NCBI RefSeq assembly: GCF_022695595.1 | Contig: NZ_CP074380.1 | Span: 6,020,001 to 6,084,000, forward strand | Source: Streptomyces sp. MST-110588 | GTDB lineage: Bacteria; Actinomycetota; Actinomycetes; Streptomycetales; Streptomycetaceae | Length of the DNA: 64,000 nucleotides | Reading direction: 5' to 3' | In this document: positions 16,488-25,455 of the stretch, piece by piece | Layout of the letters: each line of letters opens with the position of its first letter | Position numbering within the stretch: position 1 is the first letter of the stretch | Translations under genes and position numbers: made by a program | The notes under the pieces: generated by a model | Told to the model about the DNA's origin: nothing | The model's database searches: none | The model's input: the letters and a program-made list of their open reading frames with translations, nothing else

Positions 16488-17660
16488 TTACTTGCCGGAC
16501 TTGCCGTCGACCACGGCGGCGGCCAGCTTGGACAGCGGCTCGGCCAGCGCGTTGACACCGTCCGACAGGACCTTGCGCTCGCCCTTGTCCACCGTGTCGT
16601 AAGAGACGAAGCCGTCCACGGAGCCGCTGTCGCGGTACTTGTCCAGCAGCGCGCGGATCGCCGTGAACTGCTTGTCCAGCTCCTTGACCAGGGCGGGGTC
16701 GTTCTTGGAGGCGACCGGCTTGAGCAGCTCGTACGCCTTCTGCGCGCCCTCGACGTTGCCCTGGAAGTCGATCAGGTCGGTGTGGCTGTAGCGCTCCTCC
16801 TCACCGGTGACCTTGCCGGTGTGCACCTCGTCCAGGAGCTCCTTGGCGCCGTTGGCCATGCCGGTGGGGGTGATGTCGGCCGTGCCGACGCGCTTCTGCC
16901 AGCCCTGGAGGTCGGTGATGAGCTGGTCGGCGAGCTTCTTGTCGTCCTCGGAGATCTTCTTGGTCTCCCACAGGGACTTCTCCAGCCGGTGCCAGCCGGT
17001 CCACTTCTGGCCGTCCTCCAGGCCGTCCTCACGGACATCGACCTTGGGGTCGATGTCGCCGAAGGACTCGGCGACCGGCTCGGTGCGCTCCCAGCCGACG
17101 CGGGAGAGGGCGTACGCCTTCTTCGCCGCCTCCAGGTCGCCGGACTTCACGGCGGCGGCGAACTCCTTGGCCTTGGGCAGCGTCGCGTCGGCCTGCTCCT
17201 GGACGTACTTGCGGTACGCGGCGACCGCGGCGTCCAGCTTCGGGTCGCGCGCGGCCGGCCCGGCGCCCTTGCCGGTGACGGTGACCTTCTGGCGGATGCC
17301 GTCGCCCTTCATGCCGGGCTTGCAGGCGATCTCGTACGTACCGGCCTTGATCGTGGCGGTGATCTCCTGGCTGATGCCGGGGCCGATGTTCTCCCGCTCG
17401 GTGACGATGCGGTCGCCGGGCGCGTAGACGTAGACCTCGGTGACCTTGGAGCCGGCGTTCTTCACGGCGAACTGGACGTGCCCGGCGGGGAAGCTCTTCT
17501 TGGAGACCTCGCAGGCGTCGTCGGAGGCCGTCACCCGTATCGCGCCGCCGTCCGCGCCGTCGGCCGCTTCGGCGTCGCTCTTCTGCGCACAGCCGGAGAC
17601 GGCGGTCAGGGCCGCGGCCACGGTGACGGCGGCGACGGCGGAGGAGCGAAGGGCTCGCAT
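16488..17660 (-). CDS. efeO: EfeO: iron-binding periplasmic-type lipoprotein with cupredoxin and M75 domains
   Basis: The 390-residue protein begins with a lipoprotein signal (AALTAVSGCAQK, Cys near 24). A cupredoxin-like domain follows (GHVQFAVKNAG, GTYEIACKPGMKGDG), then an imelysin/M75 helical domain containing GWHRLEKSLWE, the HxxE metal motif of EfeO. It captures iron at the cell surface for EfeU. The ATG at 17658-17660 has GGAG 5 nt upstream. Overlapping DmdR/IdeR-like iron boxes lie 75-110 bp upstream, indicating iron repression of the efeOBU operon. Confidence 0.9.
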   Translation of the reverse strand: MRALRSSAVAAVTVAAALTAVSGCAQKSDAEAADGADGGAIRVTASDDACEVSKKSFPAGHVQFAVKNAGSKVTEVYVYAPGDRIVTERENIGPGISQEITATIKAGTYEIACKPGMKGDGIRQKVTVTGKGAGPAARDPKLDAAVAAYRKYVQEQADATLPKAKEFAAAVKSGDLEAAKKAYALSRVGWERTEPVAESFGDIDPKVDVREDGLEDGQKWTGWHRLEKSLWETKKISEDDKKLADQLITDLQGWQKRVGTADITPTGMANGAKELLDEVHTGKVTGEEERYSHTDLIDFQGNVEGAQKAYELLKPVASKNDPALVKELDKQFTAIRALLDKYRDSGSVDGFVSYDTVDKGERKVLSDGVNALAEPLSKLAAAVVDGKSGK

Positions 17661-17734
17661 ACGGGCTCCAGGCTTATGAGGTCTTTGAGGGCACAACGGG
17701 GACATTGGAGAGTACAGGGCGGAAGGGACAGCAC

Positions 17735-17768
17735 TAAGGCCGCCCTAACTTAACCGAGGCTTACCTGC
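17735..17768 (-). promoter_or_regulatory. Two overlapping DmdR/IdeR-type iron boxes upstream of efeO
   Basis: Against the 19-bp consensus TTAGGTTAGGCTAACCTAA, the minus-strand site at 17735-17753 matches about 13 positions. A second site at 17750-17768 (TTAACCGAGGCTTACCT…) matches about 12. Overlapping boxes are common for two repressor dimers. The link to iron is supported by efeO directly downstream. Confidence 0.65.
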
Positions 17769-17872
17769 ATTCTGCCCGCACTGTCCAGTGATTCCGCTCT
17801 CATGGGCCACGGCCCGGTCACAGAACGGCGAGGCCCCGGTCACGGCAAGGCAACGGCCTGGTCAAGTAAGGC

Positions 17873-18772
17873 TCAGGTGCCACGTACGGGTGTGACGAGG
17901 GAGTGGCGTACGGGGAGAACGAGCGGGACACCGGTCCGCGGATGCCCGACGACCTCCACGGGCTGCCGGTAGACCCGCGTCAGCAGCTTCTCACCGAACA
18001 CCTCGGCGGGCGGCCCCAGCGCCGCCGGGCGCCCGTCGTGCAGCACGGCCACCCGGTCCGCGTACGCCGCCGCCAGCCCCAGGTCGTGCAGGACGATCAC
18101 CACCGCGTCCCCGGCCGCCGCCCGCTCCCGGCAGACGCGCAGCACCAGCTCCTGGTGGCGCAGGTCCAGCGCGGCCGTCGGCTCGTCGAGCAGCAGCAGC
18201 GGCACCTGCTGGGCCAGGACGCGGGCCAGCGCGACCCGGGCCCGCTCGCCGCCGGACAGCGCGGGCAACGGCCGCCGCGCGAAGCCGTCCACCTCGGTCG
18301 CCGCCATCGCCGCCGCCACGGCCCGGTCGTCCTGTGCCGCCCGCCCGGTGCCCGCCCAGGGCGCCCGGCCCATCCGTACGACCTCCTCCACCGTGAAGGG
18401 GAAGGAGAACGCGGCGGACTGCGGCAGCACGGCCCGGCGCCGCGCCAGTTCGGGCGCCCGCCAGTCGGTGACCGGCCGGCCGTCCAGCCGGACCTCGCCC
18501 GCGGCGGCGGGCAGATCGGCGGCCAGTGCGGCCAGCAGCGTGGACTTGCCCGCGCCGTTCGGCCCGACCAGCGCCAGCACCTCCCCGGTCCGCACCTCCA
18601 GCTCCACCCCGTCCAGCACCGTGCGGTCGCCCAGGCGGACTTCGAGACCGGCCGCGCTCACATACGTACGGCCACGGGGGACGGGCCCGGGGAGCGGGGC
18701 GCGGCCGTGCCCCGCGAGCAGCCTGCGGAGCACGGGCGCGCCCGGTGTCGCGCCCGGTGTGCGGCGGCTCAT
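17873..18772 (-). CDS. hmuV: Heme ABC transporter ATP-binding protein (HmuV-like)
   Basis: The 299-residue ABC ATPase has Walker A GPNGAGKST, Q-loop VLPQS, signature LSGGERARVALARV, Walker B LLLLDEPTAALD and the H-loop VLHDLGLAA. It groups with ATPases of iron-siderophore/heme/B12 importers by the FeCT-type C-terminus (EVFGEKLLTRVY). The first 40 residues are an unstructured extension, and a start nearer YVSAAGLEVRL is possible. It is the third gene of the hmuT-hmuU-hmuV operon and drives heme import. Confidence 0.85.
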   Translation of the reverse strand: MSRRTPGATPGAPVLRRLLAGHGRAPLPGPVPRGRTYVSAAGLEVRLGDRTVLDGVELEVRTGEVLALVGPNGAGKSTLLAALAADLPAAAGEVRLDGRPVTDWRAPELARRRAVLPQSAAFSFPFTVEEVVRMGRAPWAGTGRAAQDDRAVAAAMAATEVDGFARRPLPALSGGERARVALARVLAQQVPLLLLDEPTAALDLRHQELVLRVCRERAAAGDAVVIVLHDLGLAAAYADRVAVLHDGRPAALGPPAEVFGEKLLTRVYRQPVEVVGHPRTGVPLVLPVRHSLVTPVRGT

Positions 18773-18833
18773 GACCGGGCTCCTCGCCCGCGCGTACGGC
18801 GGCCGGTGGCCGGCGCTCCCTGCGTACGGACGG

Positions 18834-20030
18834 TCATGCCCAGCCTCCTTGAGTACGGCGGGTCCGGCGCAGCAGCCAGAAGAAGAGCGGGCTGCCGAAG
18901 AGGGCGGTGAGGACGCCCAGCGGCAGTTCCGCGGGCTGGGCGACCGTACGGGCGGCGAGGTCGGCGGTGACCAGGACCAGCGCACCGCCCAGCGCGCTGC
19001 CCGGAATCAGGAAACGGTGGCCGGGCCCGGCGGCCATCCGCAGCAGATGGGGCACCAGCAGCCCCAGGAAGGTGATGACGCCGGCGACCGCCACGGCGGC
19101 GGCCGTCAGCAGCGCGACGATCAGGATCAGCGTCCCGCGCAGCCGCTCCACGTCCACGCCCAGGTGGCGCGCGGGCCGCTCGCCCAGCGCCAGCAGGTCC
19201 AGCTTGCGCGCGTACGAAGGGGCCAGGGCCAGACCGGCCAGGGCACAGGGCAGCGTGGCCAGCACCCTGGGCCAGGTGGCCTGGGAGAGCGACCCGAGCT
19301 GCCAGAACGTGATCTGGGAGAGCTGGGCGTTGTCGGCGACGAAGACGCACAGGCCGATCAGGGCGCCCGCGAAGGCGTTGACGGCGATCCCGGTGAGGAT
19401 CAGCGTGAGGACCTCGGTACGGCCGCCGGAGCGGGAGAGCACGTAGACGATCAGGACGGTCAGCAGCCCGGCGGCGAACGCGCAGGCCGTCACCGTCCAG
19501 TTGCCCAGCGCGTCCAGGCCGAGCGCGATCGCACCGACCGCGCCCACCGCCGCGCCCGCCGAGATCCCGATGACGCCCGGCTCGGCGAGGGGGTTGCCGA
19601 AGACGCCCTGCATCAGGGCGCCGGCACAGCCGAGCGAGGAGCCGACGAGCAGAGCCAGGACGACCCGGGGCAGCCGTACGTTCCACAGCACGCTCTCCGC
19701 CACCCGGTCCAGCTCCGCGCCGCCCAGGCGCAGATGGTGCAGGAGCGAGCCGAGGACGTCACCGGCCGGGATGGTGTACGCGCCGGTCGCGGCGGACAGC
19801 AGGCAGGCGAGCGCGAGGGCGCAGGCCAGGGCGGGCAGGAGCAGCGCGGGGCGGGCGCGGCGGCGGGTGGGTGTGGCGTGAGCGGTCGGGGTGGCCGGCG
19901 TGGCCGGGTCGGTCCGAGGGCTCTGGCGGGTCTGAGAGGTCTGAGGGGCTTGAGGGGTCCGGGCGGCCCGGGGGAAGCCGGCCGGATCGCTGGACGCGGC
20001 GTCGTCCGTGGCGCGGGGGAGCGTGGACAC
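18834..20030 (-). CDS. hmuU: Heme ABC transporter permease (HmuU-like, FecCD family)
   Basis: The 398-residue permease has about ten hydrophobic helices and FecCD family landmarks: LPRVVLALLVGSSLGCAGALMQ, NPLAEPGVIGISAGA, and the coupling segment ITFLGLLVPHLLRM near residue 320. The first 60 residues are a Thr/Pro/Ala-rich cytoplasmic tail that is longer than usual. The GTG start follows the hmuT stop by one base, implying translational coupling. It forms the membrane channel with HmuV as ATPase. Confidence 0.88.
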   Translation of the reverse strand: MSTLPRATDDAASSDPAGFPRAARTPQAPQTSQTRQSPRTDPATPATPTAHATPTRRRARPALLLPALACALALACLLSAATGAYTIPAGDVLGSLLHHLRLGGAELDRVAESVLWNVRLPRVVLALLVGSSLGCAGALMQGVFGNPLAEPGVIGISAGAAVGAVGAIALGLDALGNWTVTACAFAAGLLTVLIVYVLSRSGGRTEVLTLILTGIAVNAFAGALIGLCVFVADNAQLSQITFWQLGSLSQATWPRVLATLPCALAGLALAPSYARKLDLLALGERPARHLGVDVERLRGTLILIVALLTAAAVAVAGVITFLGLLVPHLLRMAAGPGHRFLIPGSALGGALVLVTADLAARTVAQPAELPLGVLTALFGSPLFFWLLRRTRRTQGGWA

Positions 20031-20031
20031 C

Positions 20032-21204
20032 TCACTTCCCCCCGGCGTGGATCTGCCGGACGAGCGAGCGCAGCACCTCGTCCGTACGCGGCCCGAAGTT
20101 CAGCAGCACCCCGTCGTCGACCGACGCCACCCGCCGGTCCGCCCCGGCCGGCGTCTGCGCCACGCCGGGGATCTTCACCAGTCCGTCCACCCCGCCGACC
20201 GACGCCAGCCCCTTGGTCATGACGAGGATGACGTCCGGCGCCGCCTTCGCCAGCGCCTCGCTCGTCAGCGGGGTGAAGTCCTTCTTCAGACCGGACGCCT
20301 TGCCCGCGTCGATGCCGCCCGCCGCCTCGATGAGCGAGTCGGCGCCGGACCCCGCGCCGCCGATGAGATAGACGGAGGCGGAGCCGCGCAGGTAGAGGAA
20401 GGCGACCCGGGGCCGGGAGCCGGAGGCCTTCTCCGCCCCGCCCGCCCGGCCCGGTACGGCCTTGCGGGCCGCCGCGATCCGCCGGTCCGTACGCTCCTTG
20501 AGCGCCTCGCCCGCCTTGCGTACACCCAGTGCCGTCGCCACCGTATCGATGCGCCGCCCGACGTCCTCCAGTTCGGTTGCGGGCTTCAGGACGACGAGCG
20601 GGACGCCCGCGTCACGGATCTGTGCGATGGCCTCCGCCGGTCCGGTGGAGGTGTCCGCGAGCACCACGTCGGGCTTGAGGGAGAGCACGTTCTCCGCCGA
20701 GACGTCATGGGCGCGGGTGACCACGGGCAGCTTGGCGGCCTGCGCGAACGTGGCGGTGATGTCCCGTGCCACGACCCGGTCGCCCAGCCCGAGGGAGAAG
20801 ACGGTCTCCGAGAGGGAGCCGGTCAGCGGCACGATCCGGTCCGCCTTACGGACCGTCACCTCGTGGCCGTCGGCCGACCGTACGGTCGCGGGCAGCGCGG
20901 GCCGGGGCGCGGGCCCGGGCAGCGGCTCGGCCCGGTCGGCGGGGGGCTGCCCGCCCTGCCGGGTGTCCGGCCGCGCCGAGGCGCCGGCCCCGCCGGTGCC
21001 CGTGCCGCACCCGGTGAGCGTCAGGGCGGCCAGGGCGGTCAGGGCGAGAGCCAGCAGGAGGGCCGGTATGCGGGCCGGCGTGGTGACCGGGCCGAGGAGC
21101 TGGGTGAGGGCCTTGGCGGGGGCCTTGGCGGGGGCCGGTACGGCGATCGGTGTGCCGGCGGGGCGTGAGGGGCGACGGACCGCCTCCCGGGGGGTTGGTG
21201 ACAC
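20032..21204 (-). CDS. hmuT: Heme-binding lipoprotein of the ABC importer (HmuT-like)
   Basis: The 390-residue class III substrate-binding protein has a lipobox (LTLTGC, Cys near 66) after an unusually long 45-residue N-region. The two lobes carry RIVPLTGSLSETVFSLGLGDRVV, LKPDVVLADTSTGP and APDVILVMTKGLASVGG, matching HmuT/PeriBP hemin-binding proteins. Candidate heme ligands (His, Tyr) were not assigned. It is the first gene of the hmuTUV operon and divergent from the HtaA genes across a strong iron box. A slightly later start is possible, but the GTG at 21202-21204 has AAAGGCGGG upstream. Confidence 0.85.
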   Translation of the reverse strand: MSPTPREAVRRPSRPAGTPIAVPAPAKAPAKALTQLLGPVTTPARIPALLLALALTALAALTLTGCGTGTGGAGASARPDTRQGGQPPADRAEPLPGPAPRPALPATVRSADGHEVTVRKADRIVPLTGSLSETVFSLGLGDRVVARDITATFAQAAKLPVVTRAHDVSAENVLSLKPDVVLADTSTGPAEAIAQIRDAGVPLVVLKPATELEDVGRRIDTVATALGVRKAGEALKERTDRRIAAARKAVPGRAGGAEKASGSRPRVAFLYLRGSASVYLIGGAGSGADSLIEAAGGIDAGKASGLKKDFTPLTSEALAKAAPDVILVMTKGLASVGGVDGLVKIPGVAQTPAGADRRVASVDDGVLLNFGPRTDEVLRSLVRQIHAGGK

Positions 21205-21288
21205 TGTCCCGCCTTTCTCTGTACGCCGGTTGACCGAGGGCCGGGAGTGCCGGCCGTGGCCCGGGGTTCCGCCCGTGGCCGGCTTAGC

Positions 21289-21307
21289 TTAGGTTAGCCT
21301 TACCTTA
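21289..21307. promoter_or_regulatory. Strong DmdR/IdeR-type iron box between hmuT and the HtaA gene
   Basis: The site TTAGGTTAGCCTTACCTTA matches 16 of 19 consensus positions. It lies 25 bp upstream of the HtaA gene ATG and 85 bp upstream of hmuT, so one iron-sensing repressor could control both divergent units. Confidence 0.85.
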
Positions 21308-21332
21308 CTCGCTAGCCCTGGAGGGGTGCTCG

Positions 21333-22869
21333 ATGCTGCCGTGGAGACGCATGCCCGTACGGGCCGGCCTGGTGTGTACGGGAGGCGCACGGGCCGCCGT
21401 GGCGCGCCCCGCCCTCGTGCTGTTCACCACGGCCCTGTTCGCCATGACGCTGCTCCTCGCCCTGCTCCCGGCGGCCACCGCCCGCGCGGCAGACCGTACC
21501 GTCCACGGCGGACGGCTGGACTGGGGCGTGAAGTCCTCCTTCCTGTCCTACGTCACCGGGCCCATCGCCAAAGGGAGTTGGGCCCTGCGCGGCGGCGCCG
21601 CCACGATCGGCGACGGCCGCTTCCGCTTCCACACCGCCTCCGGGGCGTACGACCCGGACAGCGGCTCCCTGACCGCCGGATACTCCGGCGGCGTCCGCTT
21701 CACCGGGCACCGCTCGCCGGACGGCTCATACGTGCTCGACCTGACCATCAGCCGTCCCCGGGTCGTGGCCGGGAGCGGCAAGGGCACCCTCTACGCCGAT
21801 GTGACCAGCAAGGACAAGGCCACCGGAAAGGTCACCGCGACCGCCGGGGTGCCGCTGGCCGCGCTGAACCTGTCCGGCGTCGACACCCGGGGCGGCGGCA
21901 CCCCCATCGCCCTGGAGAACGTGCCCGCGACGCTCACCGCGCAAGGCGCACGGGCGTTCGCCGGCTACTACACGGCCGGCACGCCGCTGGACCCGGTCAG
22001 CCTCTCCGCCGACGTCATGACCGGGGCGGGGGCAGGAAGCGGACCGGCGGCGTCCGGGCAGCCGGGGAAACCCGGTGCCCCCTCCGGCGCCCACGGCACC
22101 AAGGACGGCGGCCGGCCCAAGGGCGCCATCGCGGACGCGGCCGTGGACTGGGGCGTGCGCCGTACCTTCCGCGAGTACGTCACGGGCACCATCGCCCGCG
22201 GCCGGTGGAAACTGGCCGACGGCGCCCAGGACGGCGGCGCGCTCTTCCGCTTCCCGCGCGGCAAGGGAACGTACGACTCCCGGAAAGCCGCCCTGAGCGC
22301 GGAGTTCACCGGCACCGTGCGCTTCACCGGCAAGGGCCTCGACCTCGCGCTGCGCTCGGTCGCGGTGACGGTGCGGGACGGCGAGGGCACACTGACCGCC
22401 GAGGTGACCAAGGACGGCAAGTCCGCCGGACGGCTGCCGCTGGCGGCCTTCGAGGCCGGGCGGCTCACGGCCAAGGGCGGCCTGATCACCCTCACCGAGG
22501 CCCCGGCGAAGCTGACCGGGCCGGGCGCGAAGGCGTTCGGCGGCATGTACCGGGCGGGTACGGACATGGACCCGGTCTCGCTCGCCGTCGCCCTCGACGA
22601 CACGGCCCGGCTGCCGGCCCTCCCCGACCTCGGCAGTGACCCGGCGTCCGCTTCCGCCGCTTCCGCATCCGCTTCTCCTTCCTCATCGGGCTCCCCCAAA
22701 GGCTTCCGCGGCTTCGGCCGACTCCTCCGGTTCCGCCGGCTCGTCCCTCTTCCCCGTGCTTCCCCTCTCCCTGGGAGCCGGTGCGCTCCTCGTGGCCGTC
22801 GCGGTCTTCTCGGCCCTGCGAGCCCGCCGCCGTACAGCAGGCAGCGACCCGGCAGCAGTCCAGGACTGA
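21333..22869 (+). CDS. htaA: HtaA-domain heme-binding surface protein, apparent frameshift near the C-terminus
   Basis: After an N-terminal signal (LLLALLPAATARAA) there are two HtaA domains, starting LDWGVKSSFLSYVTG near residue 57 and VDWGVRRTFREYVTG near 270. HtaA domains bind heme at the cell surface in corynebacteria. At the run CCCCCAAA (22693-22700) the frame is lost. A one-base change restores a conventional tail PKASAASADSS followed by a membrane helix (LSLGAGALLVAVAVFSAL) and RARRR, ending at 22867-22869. Unshifted, the frame runs improbably to 23411, over the next gene. GGAGGG lies 7 nt before the ATG. Confidence 0.85.
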
Positions 22870-22923
22870 ACCTCCCTCACCTCACGCACCTCCCTTCCTC
22901 ACCTGTCAAGGAGAGCCATCGAC

Positions 22924-24525
22924 ATGGCAGCCACCGTCATACGCCGTCCGCTCGCCCTCGCCGCGGCCGTCGCCACCGCGACCGCCGTCACCGCGTCCCT
23001 TATCACCGTCCTGCCGGGCGTCGCCGTCGCCGCTCCCGCCGGCAGCGGCGCCGAGGCCGGTTCCGGCGGGCCGGCCGCCGCCCCCACCACCGTCAAGCTG
23101 AAGGACGGCACACTCCAATGGGGCGTCAAGGAGTCCTTCCGCAAGTACGTGACGGGCATGGCGCACGGCCGGATCGAGGCGAGGGACGGCGCGCGGCAGG
23201 CGGCGGGCAACGGTGTCTTCACCTTCACCGGCGGCACCGGCACGTACAACAGGACCACCCGTGCCGTCGCCACCACCTTCAAGGGCAGCGTCCGCTTCGT
23301 CTCCACCGCACACCGCTTCGACATCAAGCTCGCCGATGTGAAGGTCTCCACGAAGGGCCGGACCGGCACCCTCACCGCCGATGTCACCGCGGAGGGCAGG
23401 ACACGGGGTGATGTGCCGTTCGCCTCGCTGGACCTCTCGGCCGTACGGCCCGGCGGCGGCGCGGGCGGCGCGATGACCTTCGCGAAGATCCCGGCGAAGC
23501 TGACGGCGGAGGGGGCGAAAGCCTTCAACGGCATGTACCCCAAGGGCCAGGTGCTCGATGCGGCCACGCTCACCGTGAAGCCGGCGACTTCCGCCGGCCG
23601 GCCGTCCCACGGCTCGGACCCGGGACGGACCCGGCCCTCCACACCCGCCCACCGGCCCGCACCGGCCCCCGCCCACCGGCCCGTCGCCAAGTTCCCCCAC
23701 GCGCCCGCCGCCGGTGCCCCCGCGCCCCGTAACGCCTCCGCCGCCGCGCAGCGGCTCGTCGACGGCCGCCTGGACTGGGGCGTCCGGGAGTCCTTCCGCA
23801 AGTACGTCACCGGCCCCATCGGCCGTGGCACGATCGAGACCGCCGACGGGGCCACCGCGTCCGCCGCCGGCTTCGCCTTCCCCAAGGGCCACGGCACCTA
23901 CGACACCACGGCATCGTCCCTGAACGCGGACTTCGACGGGTCGGTGCGCTTCCGCGCGCACGAGGGCGTCCTGGACATGTCGTTCGCCAACCTGGGCGTG
24001 CGGATCAGCGGCACCAAGGGCACGCTGCGGGCGGACGTGTCCGCCAAGTCCCGTACGACGGGGAAGGTCACCGTCACCAAGGACATGGCCGTCGCGGACC
24101 TCGCCGTTCCGGCCGGGGCCCTGACCGCCAAGAACGACGTGGTCACCCTCTCCGGCGTGCCGGCGACCCTCACCACCGCCGGAGCCGGGGCGTTCGGCGG
24201 CGACTACCGGCCGGGCGAGCGCCTCGACCCGGTCGGCCTCTCCGTGACCCTGACCGACCGGGCCCGGCTCGCCTCCGCCGAAAGCCGTTCGGCCGCCGCT
24301 TCCTCGTCGGCGGTCGAGGCGGCCAAGGCGGCACCGGGGGCCGCGACCTTCAGCGGAGGCGGCGGTGCGGGCGGGAGCGCGGGCGGCGGTGCGGGGGCGG
24401 ACTCACTGGCCGCCACCGGCTCCGCCGCACCCGTCGGCCCGATGGCGGCCTCGGCCGCCGTGCTCCTGGCCGCCGGCGGCGCCGCGACGTACGCCGCCCG
24501 CCGCCGTCCCGGCACCGGCGCGTAG
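22924..24525 (+). CDS. Second HtaA-domain protein with LAxTG cell-wall sorting signal
   Basis: The 533-residue secreted protein has a signal peptide ending near AVAAPAG, then two HtaA domains (LQWGVKESFRKYVTG near residue 63, LDWGVRESFRKYVTG near 282) separated by a Pro/Ala/His-rich linker (PAHRPAPAPAHRP). The C-terminus has a Gly/Ala-rich spacer, LAATG near residue 500, a hydrophobic helix and RRR. This is the LAxTG signal of class E sortases, the type common in streptomycetes. It likely holds heme in the wall and passes it to HmuT. AAGGAG lies 9 nt upstream. It is probably co-transcribed with the preceding HtaA gene. Confidence 0.88.
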   Translation: MAATVIRRPLALAAAVATATAVTASLITVLPGVAVAAPAGSGAEAGSGGPAAAPTTVKLKDGTLQWGVKESFRKYVTGMAHGRIEARDGARQAAGNGVFTFTGGTGTYNRTTRAVATTFKGSVRFVSTAHRFDIKLADVKVSTKGRTGTLTADVTAEGRTRGDVPFASLDLSAVRPGGGAGGAMTFAKIPAKLTAEGAKAFNGMYPKGQVLDAATLTVKPATSAGRPSHGSDPGRTRPSTPAHRPAPAPAHRPVAKFPHAPAAGAPAPRNASAAAQRLVDGRLDWGVRESFRKYVTGPIGRGTIETADGATASAAGFAFPKGHGTYDTTASSLNADFDGSVRFRAHEGVLDMSFANLGVRISGTKGTLRADVSAKSRTTGKVTVTKDMAVADLAVPAGALTAKNDVVTLSGVPATLTTAGAGAFGGDYRPGERLDPVGLSVTLTDRARLASAESRSAAASSSAVEAAKAAPGAATFSGGGGAGGSAGGGAGADSLAATGSAAPVGPMAASAAVLLAAGGAATYAARRRPGTGA

Positions 24526-24615
24526 GACGCCGTAACGCCGTACGCCTTCGCTGCCGCACCCCGCACCTTCCCCGCCGTACCCGCCCGGTGATGTCGGATG
24601 ATGTTGAATGCGCAG

Positions 24616-25308
24616 ATGACAGAAGTGCAGATACTCAGGGTGTTCTGCGGGCCCGGCGGCGGGGGCGGCAATGCCCTGGGGGTCGTACGGGACGGCGCGG
24701 ACGTCCCGGACCCGGCCGCCCGGCAGGCACTCGCCGCCGAACTCGGCTACAGCGAGACGGTGTTCATCGACGACGCGCGGCAGGGCCGGGCCGACATCTA
24801 CACACCGAGCGTCCGGCTCCCCTTCGCCGGGCACCCACTGGTTGGCACGGCCTGGCTGCTGCGCGACCTCGGCGGCCCGGTGGGCGTGCTGCGCCCGCCG
24901 GCGGGCGAGGTGGCCGTGACGTACGACGGGGAGTTCACCTGGGTCCGTGGGCGCGCCGCGTGGGCGTCGGGCCGCCGTACCGAGCAGTACGGCTCGGTGG
25001 CCGAGGTGGACGCGCTGCCCGCGCCGCCGCCCGGCGAGGGCTGGCTGTACGCCTGGGCCTGGCAGGACGAGGCCGCCGGAACCGTACGGGCCCGGGCCTT
25101 CCCGCGCCGCGGCGACAACATCGTGGAGGACGAGGCGACCGGGGCCGCCGCGCTAGTGCTCACCGGCGAGCTCGGCCGCGCCCTGGACGTCCGCCAGGGG
25201 ACGGGCTCGCAGATCCTCACCCGGCCGTGCGACGGGGGAATGATCGAGGTCGGCGGCCGGGTCGCCCGGGACGGCGTACGGACCGTGGACGGCCTCCCGG
25301 GCTCGTAA
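24616..25308 (+). CDS. PhzF family protein (short paralogue)
   Basis: The 230-residue protein has PhzF landmarks: LRVFCGPGGGGGNALGVV, YSETVFI with the conserved Glu, RLPFAGHPLVGTAWLL and VEDEATGAAALVLTGEL. It lacks part of the second lobe seen in the 2201-3076 paralogue, but this compact form is known in actinobacteria. The reaction is unknown; members are isomerases or epimerases. The ATG at 24616 begins the family homology; an earlier ATG at 24598 is possible. It follows the HtaA gene by 90 bp and may share its transcript. Confidence 0.75.
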   Translation: MTEVQILRVFCGPGGGGGNALGVVRDGADVPDPAARQALAAELGYSETVFIDDARQGRADIYTPSVRLPFAGHPLVGTAWLLRDLGGPVGVLRPPAGEVAVTYDGEFTWVRGRAAWASGRRTEQYGSVAEVDALPAPPPGEGWLYAWAWQDEAAGTVRARAFPRRGDNIVEDEATGAAALVLTGELGRALDVRQGTGSQILTRPCDGGMIEVGGRVARDGVRTVDGLPGS

Positions 25309-25341
25309 GGGGCCACCAACCCGAGAGGACTTCGGCCGGGA

Positions 25342-25442
25342 ACGTCCGGCGGATCATGCGAGCACGCAGGCATACGGGCGCGCAGACATGCATACGGGTA
25401 TGCGGGCACGCAGGCATACGGGCAGCGTGATCCGCCGGACGT
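25342..25442. terminator. Bidirectional hairpin: 18-bp arms enclosing an 18-bp direct repeat
   Basis: The arms at 25342-25359 and 25425-25442 are complementary at 17 of 18 positions (ACGTCCGGCGGATC…). The 65-base loop contains an exact 18-bp direct repeat (GCACGCAGGCATACGGGC at 25362 and 25406) with a palindromic GCATAC-rich centre between them. It lies between convergent genes, so it is a plausible two-way terminator, though the loop is unusually long and structured. Confidence 0.6.
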
Positions 25443-25455
25443 GCGTCGCGGCGCG

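Noticed and set aside
22870..23411. Extension of the first HtaA protein past 22869
   Set aside because: The sequence becomes Arg/His/Pro-rich shadow of the second HtaA gene, so the extension is taken as a frameshift artefact.
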